Positions 15,151 to 23,341 of a stretch of 64,000 bases of DNA are shown here, in pieces. How positions within the stretch are numbered: position 1 is the first letter of the stretch; each line of letters begins with the position of its first letter. Both the position numbers and the translations under genes were made by a program. Below the pieces are notes generated by a model. It saw only the letters and a program-made list of their open reading frames with translations, had not been told where the DNA came from and made no database searches. The stretch is from Flavobacteriaceae bacterium (GTDB lineage Bacteria > Bacteroidota > Bacteroidia > Flavobacteriales > Flavobacteriaceae). The stretch covers positions 248,001 to 312,000 of the forward strand of contig JABSPK010000005.1 of the NCBI GenBank assembly GCA_013214065.1, given 5' to 3'.

Positions 15151-17265
15151 ATGGCAATTTTAGAGAATATTAGGAAGCGAACCACCGTATTGATCTTGAT
15201 CATCGGTATGGCCCTTTTCGCCTTTGTGATTTCAGGGGTATTCACCAGCAGTGATTTTTCAGGGGGCAAGGTTGGATCTTCTTTGGTCGATGTGAACGGC
15301 GAATCCATTTCAATCGATGATTTCAGGCGGCGTGTCGAACAGGCATCAAGACAATATCCTCCCAATTTTTCATCCACCCAATTGGTGAACACCATTTTCG
15401 ATCAAGAGGTGCGAAAGGAATTGTTGAACCAACAATTCGAAGATTTGGGTATCGCGATCGAGAGTGATCAGATCGTTGAGTTCGTCAAGACCACGGGTTA
15501 TGCCCAGATTCCTGATTTCCAAGATGAGAACGGAATTTTCAATGCGGAGATTTTCAAAAACGCCATTGCCGATTGGAAGATTAACGACCCTTTGCGCTAC
15601 GATGCTTGGTTGCAAGATGAAAAGAACATCATGCAAGCCGCCAAAGAGCAGATGTACTTTAACCTGATCAAGGCCGGCGTGGGCGCCACCTTGGCCGAAG
15701 GGGAATTCGATTATCGCTTGGCCAACGACAAGGTCGATCTGCAGTATGTTCGTGTACCTTATAGTTCGATCGCCGATAGCATGATCCAGGTTTCCAAAGA
15801 CGAAATCGCCGCCTACATCAAAGAACATGAAGCGGACTATAAACAAGACAAGGCCCGTGACCTTCGTTTCGTATTCTTCGAAGAAAAGGCTTCTGCCGAT
15901 GATGAGAACCAGGTACGTGATGCCTTGATCGCCCTGTTGGATGATAATGTAACCAATGCCGCCGATACGACCTATGTCGAAAAGCAATTCAAGAATACCG
16001 ATGATATAGAGGCTTTCTTGGATCGCAATTCAGATCAAAAATTCGATACCATTTTCAAAGCGAAGAAAGACCTTCCTGCCATTGCCGCCGACTCATTGAT
16101 GGCCTTGTCCATTGGGCAAGTCTATGGGCCTTACCGTGATGGTGATTTCTTCAAGGTATCGCGAATGATGGCAAGACGACCCAATGGAACCGCCAAGGCC
16201 AGTCATATTTTGGTAGTTTATGAAGGAGCTACCCGGGCGAATCCTGAAATCAAGCGTACCAAAGAAGAAGCCGAGGTTGAAGCCAACCGTCTTTTGGCCG
16301 AAGCCTTGAAAGATGGGGCTGACTTTACCGCCTTAGCCAGGGACAATTCCGATGGTCCTTCGGCGCCAAGAGGTGGTGACCTGGGGTACTTCCAAGAAGG
16401 GATCATGGCCGATGAGTTCAACGATTTCTGTTTTGACAACGAGGTCGGGAAGATCGGACTGGTAGAAACCGAATTCGGTTTCCACATCATCAAGATCGAC
16501 GACAAACAAGACTTGGTGCAAGTGGCCAACTTGGTAAGGGAAATCGAACCTTCCGAAACTACGATCAACACCTTGTTTACCGATGCAACTAAATTCGAAA
16601 TGGCCTCTACCGATGCCGAAGCTGAAGCCTTCGGTGATGTTGCCAAAGAAAGTGATTACACGGTGCGTCCGGTGAACAAAATCAAAGAAATGGATGAGAA
16701 CCTGCCAGGATTGTCATCGCAGCGCGCCATCGTGCAATGGGCATTTAACGACGATACGGAAGTCGGTGATATCAAACGGTTTGATTTGACGAATGGCTAT
16801 GCGGTGGTCCAATTGACCAAAAAGCATCAGGAGGGCTTGATGTCGACCGAAGATGCTTCGGCGACCGCACTTCCTGAAATCAGAAAAGAGAAAAAGGCCG
16901 AACAGATCATTGCCGCCAATCAAGGCAAGTCGTTACAAGACATGGCCAATGATAATAACGTGACCGTTTCGAATGCCACGGCGGTGACCCGAAACTCCCC
17001 CACCTTGCCGGGAGCGGGTAGGGAGCCCTTCGTAGTAGGTAGTGCCTTCGGAATAGCAGAAGGACAGACTTCCGAATTGTTGAAAGGCGATTCAGGCGTG
17101 TTCTTGGTACAAGTCAACAAAAAGACCGACGCGGTTGATTTGCCTAACTTCAGTACCTATAGCACCAACCTGACCACTTCAAACCGCAACCAGGTCAATG
17201 GATCGGTTTACAATGCCTTGAAAGAAGGGGCTGAAATCGAAGATAATAGGGCGACCTTTTACTAA
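15151..17265 (+). CDS. ppiD: Periplasmic folding factor PpiD (SurA-N/parvulin)
   Basis: 704 residues, inner-membrane anchored: short cytoplasmic 'MAILENIRKRTT' then one helix 'VLILIIGMALFAFVISGVF'. A SurA_N-like chaperone region holds 'VNGESISIDDFRRRVEQASRQYP'. The parvulin domain is near residues 345-450 ('ASHILVVYEGATRANPE', 'GGDLGYFQEGIMADEFNDFCF', 'ETEFGFHIIKID'), followed by a second, divergent PPIase-like region and a helical tail. It would assist outer-membrane protein folding at the translocon exit. Its TAA overlaps the stop of the convergent GHMP kinase gene; its terminator lies inside that gene (17298-17332). Confidence 0.88.
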   Translation: MAILENIRKRTTVLILIIGMALFAFVISGVFTSSDFSGGKVGSSLVDVNGESISIDDFRRRVEQASRQYPPNFSSTQLVNTIFDQEVRKELLNQQFEDLGIAIESDQIVEFVKTTGYAQIPDFQDENGIFNAEIFKNAIADWKINDPLRYDAWLQDEKNIMQAAKEQMYFNLIKAGVGATLAEGEFDYRLANDKVDLQYVRVPYSSIADSMIQVSKDEIAAYIKEHEADYKQDKARDLRFVFFEEKASADDENQVRDALIALLDDNVTNAADTTYVEKQFKNTDDIEAFLDRNSDQKFDTIFKAKKDLPAIAADSLMALSIGQVYGPYRDGDFFKVSRMMARRPNGTAKASHILVVYEGATRANPEIKRTKEEAEVEANRLLAEALKDGADFTALARDNSDGPSAPRGGDLGYFQEGIMADEFNDFCFDNEVGKIGLVETEFGFHIIKIDDKQDLVQVANLVREIEPSETTINTLFTDATKFEMASTDAEAEAFGDVAKESDYTVRPVNKIKEMDENLPGLSSQRAIVQWAFNDDTEVGDIKRFDLTNGYAVVQLTKKHQEGLMSTEDASATALPEIRKEKKAEQIIAANQGKSLQDMANDNNVTVSNATAVTRNSPTLPGAGREPFVVGSAFGIAEGQTSELLKGDSGVFLVQVNKKTDAVDLPNFSTYSTNLTTSNRNQVNGSVYNALKEGAEIEDNRATFY

Positions 17266-18173
17266 AGAATCATTTCCGAATAGGAAAGTACCGTATGAAA
17301 ACCCTTGGCTTTGAAATAGTCAGGGGTTTTTTCATTGCCGGAAGCCAAGACGAAGTCCCCACCCCATGCCCCTAGGCTTTTAATACTCCCTGTAAAATCA
17401 GCGAACAAGCGTTCTTTGATGGTGGGCACCCCCATGACCTTAGCAAGCAGGGCCTCGTGGGCTTCCAAGCCTTGGTCGAACGCTTCAACCGTAGTAGCGG
17501 TGGTCAATTGGGTGGTCAGCATATTGATGTTTGAAATCAATTCGTCTCGATCGAAGCTGCGCTCCCGATAGGCCTTGATGCCTTCCCTGCTATTTTGTTT
17601 TTGGTTCAGGTACACGAAAAACAGCCGGTTTTTAAAGGAAGGGTCGAAAGACGCTGGCTGCACGACGTGCCCGTTGGCGGTCAGCCGATAATGCAAGGGC
17701 GTATCGTGCTGCGCACATGCGATATCGTACCCACTGCCCCCAAAGGTCATGGCCAACAACCTATAGGGGTCGAGCTTGGCCCATTGGGCCAAGTTGTTGA
17801 TGAGGGTCGAAGAGGAACCCAAACCCCAATGCCGATCGAAACCCAGATGACTGTGTGCCGTCACCCCATGTGATAATGATGCTAAAAAATCGGGTTGTAA
17901 TTGCCCACAGGCCCGCAATGCTCCTTGCAAACGTTGCGCGATGGTGGTATCGGAGGTCGAACGGATCCTAAGTGAAGGCGCCTCGAATGTAACTTCAAAC
18001 CAGATGGTTCCTTCGGTATCATGACTATACCAATGGCATTCGCCGCTTGCCCCTTGGCCCAATTCCAAAGCCTGGCCGAATACCGTGGGTACGGCCAAGG
18101 CAGTAGCCCCATCGAGCACGGCATACTCTCCGGTCACTAGCAATTTGCCATTACTGTAAAAGCGCGTTTGCAT
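17262..18173 (-). CDS. GHMP-family kinase of the mevalonate pathway
   Basis: 303 residues with an N-terminal 'FYSNGKLLVTGEYAVLDGATALAVP' as in mevalonate-type kinases, the ATP loop 'HWGLGSSSTLINNLAQW' and the late glycine motif 'GSIKSLGAWGGDFVLA'. The 'GGSGYDIACAQ' segment supplies the Asp that activates the substrate hydroxyl. It begins one base after the HMG-CoA reductase stop, so both are co-expressed, pointing to mevalonate or phosphomevalonate phosphorylation in isoprenoid synthesis. Which of the two kinase steps it performs cannot be read from the sequence. The 3' end overlaps the ppiD stop. Confidence 0.8.
   Translation of the reverse strand: MQTRFYSNGKLLVTGEYAVLDGATALAVPTVFGQALELGQGASGECHWYSHDTEGTIWFEVTFEAPSLRIRSTSDTTIAQRLQGALRACGQLQPDFLASLSHGVTAHSHLGFDRHWGLGSSSTLINNLAQWAKLDPYRLLAMTFGGSGYDIACAQHDTPLHYRLTANGHVVQPASFDPSFKNRLFFVYLNQKQNSREGIKAYRERSFDRDELISNINMLTTQLTTATTVEAFDQGLEAHEALLAKVMGVPTIKERLFADFTGSIKSLGAWGGDFVLASGNEKTPDYFKAKGFHTVLSYSEMIL
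17298..17332 (+). terminator. ppiD terminator located inside the convergent GHMP kinase gene
   Basis: AAAACCCTTG (17298-17307) pairs with CAGGGGTTTT (17321-17330), ending in six Ts, 33 bp past the ppiD stop. The bases also encode the C-terminus of the minus-strand kinase. Confidence 0.6.
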
Positions 18174-19490
18174 TCAATCGGCCTGTATCTGTTGGAGTGC
18201 GGCCTTAACGGCCGCATTGCTAATGGTCTTGTCTTTGAAATGGGCTACCAGTCGTTGTTTTTCCGTTTCATTGGCACCCAATTGGTTCAAGAGGTTCAAT
18301 AAGTGCATTTTCATATGCCCTTTTTGGATGCCCGTCGTAATCAATGACCGTACTGCGGCAAAGTTCTGTGCCAAGCCGGCCACGGCGCAAAACTGCATCA
18401 GTTGCTTTGCGGTCGGGTGCTGCAGAATTTCCAATGAAAGCCTGACCAAGGGATGCAGGCTGGTGAGTCCGCCTACGGTTCCTAGAGCGAGGGGGATATC
18501 GATCCAAAACCGGAACCGATCCCCGTTGACCTCTGCATGGGTCAGGCTTGAATACCGGCCCGACCTGGCGGCATAGGCATGCACCCCGGCCTCAACGGCC
18601 CTAAAGTCGTTTCCGGTAGCCAAAATAACCGAGTCGATACCGTTCATGATGCCTTTGTTATGGGTAACGGCACGATGCGGTTCCGCCTTGGCAATGGCAA
18701 TGGCTTGTATGAATTTTTGGGCAAAAGCTTCCGGGGCGATGCCTTCGTCGTTCAAGTCATTGATCGGGCATTCCACTTCCGCCCGAACCACACAATTCGG
18801 CACGTAATTGCTTAAAATGCTCATGATTACGGTCACCGTGGCTTTCGCACGCTCAAAAACGGTATGGCGAACCGCTTCCTGTTCAAAGGTGGTGGCGAAC
18901 TGTTCCAAACAGGAGTTGATAAAATTGGCCCCCATGGCATCCAAGGTCTCGAAGGTACAATGCAGTTGGTAATAATGCTCCAATTCATCGGTACGATCGC
19001 GCAGTTCAATGGCGTTGACGCCGCCGCCGCGTTTTTCCATACTTGCCGTGATCCCGCCCGCAGCTTCTAGGAGCTCGGGGCGTACCTGATTGAAAAAGTC
19101 GTTCAGGTCTTGGCGATCTCCATCGAAAAGGAAATGGACTTGCCCGACCTTTTCGGTGCCCAAGACCGTAGTCTTGAAACCACCGCGCGCCAACCAAAAC
19201 TTGGCGGCTTTACTGGCCGCTGCGACCACCGAACTCTCTTCAATGGCCATGGGCATGGTATAGAGCTTCCCATTGATCATAAAATTCGGGGCTACCGCAA
19301 AAGGGAGGTAGTAGTTCGAAACGGTGTTCTCGATGAACTCGTCGTGGGTCTTCTGAAGTTGTGGGTCGGTATTCCAATACTGTTCGAGGGTGGCTTTGGC
19401 TTGCTCCCCATCGGAAACACAGTTCTTGGCGATCCATTCTATTTTTTCCGTTTTGGAAAGTCTTGAAAATCCTTCAACCGGTCGGTGCAT
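18174..19490 (-). CDS. mvaA: Class II hydroxymethylglutaryl-CoA reductase
   Basis: About 438 residues from the ATG at 19490, near the family norm. Motifs of the class II (Pseudomonas mevalonii-type) enzyme: 'MPMAIEESSVVAAASKAAKFW' with catalytic Glu, 'GGGVNAIELRD', 'HNKGIMNGIDSVILATGNDFR' with catalytic Lys and Asp, and a C-terminal His in 'KGHMKMHLLNLLNQ'. It reduces HMG-CoA to mevalonate for isoprenoids. An upstream in-frame ATG (19559) is rejected: an exact -7 element lies at 19509-19516, after which transcription starts. First gene of a two-gene operon with the GHMP kinase. Confidence 0.92.
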   Translation of the reverse strand: MHRPVEGFSRLSKTEKIEWIAKNCVSDGEQAKATLEQYWNTDPQLQKTHDEFIENTVSNYYLPFAVAPNFMINGKLYTMPMAIEESSVVAAASKAAKFWLARGGFKTTVLGTEKVGQVHFLFDGDRQDLNDFFNQVRPELLEAAGGITASMEKRGGGVNAIELRDRTDELEHYYQLHCTFETLDAMGANFINSCLEQFATTFEQEAVRHTVFERAKATVTVIMSILSNYVPNCVVRAEVECPINDLNDEGIAPEAFAQKFIQAIAIAKAEPHRAVTHNKGIMNGIDSVILATGNDFRAVEAGVHAYAARSGRYSSLTHAEVNGDRFRFWIDIPLALGTVGGLTSLHPLVRLSLEILQHPTAKQLMQFCAVAGLAQNFAAVRSLITTGIQKGHMKMHLLNLLNQLGANETEKQRLVAHFKDKTISNAAVKAALQQIQAD

Positions 19491-19508
19491 GTTTTTTAGT
19501 TGGATTTT

Positions 19509-19516
19509 CAAAGATA
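19509..19516 (-). promoter_or_regulatory. -7 promoter element (TATCTTTG) of the HMG-CoA reductase operon
   Basis: Exact TAnnTTTG on the minus strand, 19 bp before the ATG at 19490, with CTG (one base from TTG) 17 bp upstream. Confidence 0.6.
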
Positions 19517-19544
19517 GCGAATCGGCTTTTTGGCAGAATTCTTG

Positions 19545-19576
19545 TTGCACAATTCTCAATACAAAGTTTATATTTT
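19545..19576 (+). promoter_or_regulatory. Candidate promoter of the DPP-IV/POT operon
   Basis: TTG at 19545-19547 and TATATTTT at 19569-19576 (one mismatch to TAnnTTTG), 21 bp apart, 48 bp before the ATG at 19625. It diverges from the reductase promoter just beside it. Confidence 0.5.
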
Positions 19577-19624
19577 AGGCAAATTATTAGTAAACTTGAA
19601 AGTTTTTAATCAATTTTTCCCTTA

Positions 19625-21784
19625 ATGCGCAAACCCGTTCTTTTCGTACTGCTCGCGATCGGTTGCATCACCTTGCTTCCGGCCCAAAAAAAACAAATCA
19701 CCCTTGAGGATATATGGCGGGGAGCCTTTCGAACCCAGCGCTTGGATGTACTTCGCTCCATGAACGATGGGCAGCATTATACGGTGCTCAACTACGAGGG
19801 TAGTCCGCGAACAAGTCGTATCGATAAATACGATTTCAAGACTTTGGAAAAGGTGGGCACCTTGGTAGAGGCCAACGGGGATATCCCGAACTTTTCATCC
19901 TACGAATTCAGTGCCGATGAGTCGAAAGTGATTTTGGCGACCGAAGTGGAGGCCGTTTTCCGTCGCTCTCGCCTCGGGATATATTATGTATATGATTTCG
20001 CGACCAAAGCGTTGACGAAGATCGCCGAAACAAAGATCCAAGAACCTGAATTATCACCAGACGGGTCCAAGGTGGCCTATGCTTTTGAAAACAACCTGTA
20101 TGTTCGGAACCTGGCCGATGGCCAAGTGACCCAACTCACCCAAGACGGGGTGTACGGGAGTATCATCAACGGCATCACCGATTGGGTCTACGAAGAAGAA
20201 TTCGCCTTTGTCCAGGCCTATGGGTGGAACAGTAACGGCAGTCGGATCGCCTTCCTCCGTTTCGATGAAAGTGAAGTGCCCCACTTTTCAATGGATGTCT
20301 ATGGCACCGACCTCTATCCCTATCCGTATGAGTTCAAATATCCGAAAGCAGGTGAGGCCAATGCCAAAGTAAGCTTGCACTTATATGATCTAGCCAGTGG
20401 CGAAACCGCTGCGGTGGCTTTGGAGGATGCGTATTACATCCCCAGGATCCAATGGATGAACCACCCGGATCATCTCAGTGTCCAAGTGATCAACAGGCAC
20501 CAAAACCACCTGTCACTTCTTAAGGTAGATGCGGCCCAGAACCAAGTAACGACCCTATTGGAGGAAAAAGACGCGGCCTATGTCGACATCCATGATAATC
20601 TGACGTTTTTAGCCGATGATAGCTTTATTTGGAGCAGTGAAAAAGACGGTTTCAACCACATTTACCTGCATAAGACCGACGGCCAGTTGAAGACCCAATT
20701 GACCAAGGGGGAGTGGGAGGTAACCAACTATTATGGTTACGATGCCAAACGCAAAAAAGTGTATTACCAATCGGCCGAGAACGGTTCTATCAATCGGGAT
20801 GTGTACAGTGTTTCGGTATCGGGTAAAAACAAAAAGCGCTTGAGTACCAAGGAAGGAACGAACTCGGCGGCCTTTAATGCCGATTATACTTATTTTATCA
20901 ATACCTACAATAATGCGACCACACCTGTTGAGTATACGATGCATCTAGCCTCGAACGGCAAGAAGTTGAAAGACATCAAAGACAACGGTAGCCTGCTCGA
21001 AAAATTGGAAGGGTATGAAATCAGCCCCAAGGAATTTTCGACCATCGATATCAATGGGAATGCATTGAATATGTGGATGATCAAACCCGCTGATTTCGAT
21101 CCGTCAAAAACCTACCCGCTTTTAATGTTCCAATACAGCGGCCCAGGCTCTCAACAGGTGGCGAACCGATGGATGTCGAGCAATGACTATTGGCATCAAA
21201 TGTTGGCCTCTGAAGGGTATATCGTTGCCTGTGTCGATGGCCGGGGTACCGGGTTGAAAGGACGCGACTTCAAGAAAGTGACCTATTTGAATTTGGTCAA
21301 GTACGAGACTGAAGATCAGATCGCGGTAGCGAAAAAACTCAGCGAACTGCCTTATATCGATGAAGACCGCACCGGTATCTGGGGGTGGAGTTTCGGCGGG
21401 CATATGAGTACCAATTGCCTATTGAAAGGAAACGACGTTTTCGAAATGGCCATTGCGGTTGCCCCGGTGACCAGCTGGCGCTTTTATGATACGATCTATA
21501 CGGAGCGCTTTATGCGCACCCCACAAGAAAACCCGGAGGGTTATGATAACGAATCACCCTTCAACTACCCCGAATTACTAAAGGGGAAATACCTGCTGGT
21601 CCACGGATCGGGCGATGACAACGTGCACGTTCAAAATTCGATGCGCATGATCGAAGCCTTGATCCAAGCGAACAAACCGTTCGATTGGGCCATCTATCCT
21701 GACAAAAACCACGGCATCTATGGCGGCAATACCCGCCTCCATCTCTTTACGAAGATGACCGAATTTATCAGACAAAACCTGTAA
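19625..21784 (+). CDS. S9 family dipeptidyl peptidase IV
   Basis: 719 residues, exported (signal 'MRKPVLFVLLAIGCITLLPAQ'). The N-terminal beta-propeller contains the DPP-IV double-Glu region 'DWVYEEEFAF', which grips the free N-terminus of substrates. The alpha/beta-hydrolase domain has nucleophile Ser589 in 'WGWSFGGHMS', the acid in 'HGSGDDNVHVQ' and His in 'DKNHGIYGG'. It releases X-Pro or X-Ala dipeptides in the periplasm. The POT transporter gene follows after 15 bp, giving a peptide trimming and uptake unit. Confidence 0.93.
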   Translation: MRKPVLFVLLAIGCITLLPAQKKQITLEDIWRGAFRTQRLDVLRSMNDGQHYTVLNYEGSPRTSRIDKYDFKTLEKVGTLVEANGDIPNFSSYEFSADESKVILATEVEAVFRRSRLGIYYVYDFATKALTKIAETKIQEPELSPDGSKVAYAFENNLYVRNLADGQVTQLTQDGVYGSIINGITDWVYEEEFAFVQAYGWNSNGSRIAFLRFDESEVPHFSMDVYGTDLYPYPYEFKYPKAGEANAKVSLHLYDLASGETAAVALEDAYYIPRIQWMNHPDHLSVQVINRHQNHLSLLKVDAAQNQVTTLLEEKDAAYVDIHDNLTFLADDSFIWSSEKDGFNHIYLHKTDGQLKTQLTKGEWEVTNYYGYDAKRKKVYYQSAENGSINRDVYSVSVSGKNKKRLSTKEGTNSAAFNADYTYFINTYNNATTPVEYTMHLASNGKKLKDIKDNGSLLEKLEGYEISPKEFSTIDINGNALNMWMIKPADFDPSKTYPLLMFQYSGPGSQQVANRWMSSNDYWHQMLASEGYIVACVDGRGTGLKGRDFKKVTYLNLVKYETEDQIAVAKKLSELPYIDEDRTGIWGWSFGGHMSTNCLLKGNDVFEMAIAVAPVTSWRFYDTIYTERFMRTPQENPEGYDNESPFNYPELLKGKYLLVHGSGDDNVHVQNSMRMIEALIQANKPFDWAIYPDKNHGIYGGNTRLHLFTKMTEFIRQNL

Positions 21785-21799
21785 CCAAACTAACTCAAT

Positions 21800-23332
21800 A
21801 TGTCGGAAGTTGTTAAACCAGCCCACGAGAAGCAGATTTTAGGCCACCCGCAGGGGTTGTTCTATCTGTTCTTTGCCGAATTATGGGAACGCTTTAGTTT
21901 CTACGGAATGCGTGCGCTGTTGACCTTGTATATGGTCAACGTAATTTTTGAAGCCTTGTCTACCAGGGATTATGCCGCAGCGGCGGTATATGCTTCCTAC
22001 GGGTCGCTCGTGTATGCCTCTACCGTTATCGGTGGTCGTATTTCGGATACCATCTTAGGTATGCGCCAATCGATTTTCCTGGGTGGTATTTTGATGGCTT
22101 TGGGCCACTTTGTACTGGCCATCGAAAACAACATGGCCTTCTTTTTGGCCTTGGCTTTTATCATCGTAGGAAACGGTTTCTTCAAGCCCAACATCTCGAC
22201 CTTTGTAGGCACCTTGTATAAAGATGGGGACACTAGGAAAGACTCCGGATTTACCATCTTTTACATGGGGATCAACATCGGCGGGTTTATCTCCCCACTA
22301 CTTTGCGGATGGTTGGGTGAAACCTACGGGTGGCACTATGGCTTCGGTCTGGCCGGAATCGGAATGTTGACCGGCTTGTTGTTTTTCTGGAGCGGAATCA
22401 AAAAGAACGTCTTCGGCGAAGGGGGTAAACCCCCGAGTGTCGAAGTTTATGAACGCAAAGTGATGGGCTTGCCCCAGCACCAATTGGTTCGGATATTGGC
22501 CTTTATATCGGCCCCTTTGATCGCCTTCCTGTTGTATTCGTACAAGTCATTGGGAGAAAAAGGGACCTTCTTTGGGGATATCAATATCGTCAACCTCTTG
22601 TTCTATTTTGTCGGAATCGCCGTTTTGGCCTATATGGCCTATATCATGTTCAAATCGACCGTAGATGAGCGGAAAAAGCTCTTTATGGCGCTTTTGATCA
22701 CCTTTTTCATGACCATCTTCTGGGGCTTCCATGAATTGCATGGTAGCGTGATCACCTTGTTCGCGGCGCGCAATGTCAACCTTTCGTTGATCAACGCCAG
22801 TCAGACCAATGCCCTAAACTCCATGTTCATCGTGATTTTGTCGATACCGATATCCTTGATGTGGACCTATTTGGCGAAAAAGAAATTGAATCCGAGAACC
22901 CCTTATAAATTTGGACTGGGATTATTGTTGGCCGGTCTGAGTTTTTACATCGTCTCCTTGAGCGGTAACAGTGCCGACGAGAACGGTATGGTACCTTTTT
23001 CGTATTTATTGGCCTTGTATTTCATCATCTCCGTAGGGGAGTTGTTTATGTCTCCGGTAGGTCTGTCGAAAATCACGGACCTTTCCCCGAAACGTATTGT
23101 AGCCTTTATGATGGGGGTATGGTTCCTGTCTTCGGCCTATGCCTTTCAGATCGTTGGCTTTATTTCGAAACAGCTGGCTGTTGAAAGTACCGATAGCAAT
23201 GTTGGAGGGCTTCAGACCTTGAATATCTATTTGGACGGATTTCGATTGATCGCGATTTATGCCCTGGTCGCAGGGGCAGTGGTGATCGTCTTCGGACCTT
23301 TGATGAAACGATTGATGGGCAACGTGCATTGA
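21800..23332 (+). CDS. POT/PTR family proton-coupled di/tripeptide transporter
   Basis: 510 residues with about 12-14 transmembrane helices. The family signature 'ELWERFSFYGMRALLTLYM' (ExxER, proton coupling and peptide-terminus binding) is in helix 1, and 'GNGFFKPNISTFVGTLY' plus 'FTIFYMGINIGGFISPLLCGWLGE' form the two PTR2 motifs. It imports di- and tripeptides across the inner membrane, fitting the upstream DPP-IV. Its terminator lies within the convergent comEC gene (23361-23397). Confidence 0.93.
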   Translation: MSEVVKPAHEKQILGHPQGLFYLFFAELWERFSFYGMRALLTLYMVNVIFEALSTRDYAAAAVYASYGSLVYASTVIGGRISDTILGMRQSIFLGGILMALGHFVLAIENNMAFFLALAFIIVGNGFFKPNISTFVGTLYKDGDTRKDSGFTIFYMGINIGGFISPLLCGWLGETYGWHYGFGLAGIGMLTGLLFFWSGIKKNVFGEGGKPPSVEVYERKVMGLPQHQLVRILAFISAPLIAFLLYSYKSLGEKGTFFGDINIVNLLFYFVGIAVLAYMAYIMFKSTVDERKKLFMALLITFFMTIFWGFHELHGSVITLFAARNVNLSLINASQTNALNSMFIVILSIPISLMWTYLAKKKLNPRTPYKFGLGLLLAGLSFYIVSLSGNSADENGMVPFSYLLALYFIISVGELFMSPVGLSKITDLSPKRIVAFMMGVWFLSSAYAFQIVGFISKQLAVESTDSNVGGLQTLNIYLDGFRLIAIYALVAGAVVIVFGPLMKRLMGNVH

Positions 23333-23341
23333 CCTTGTCTC

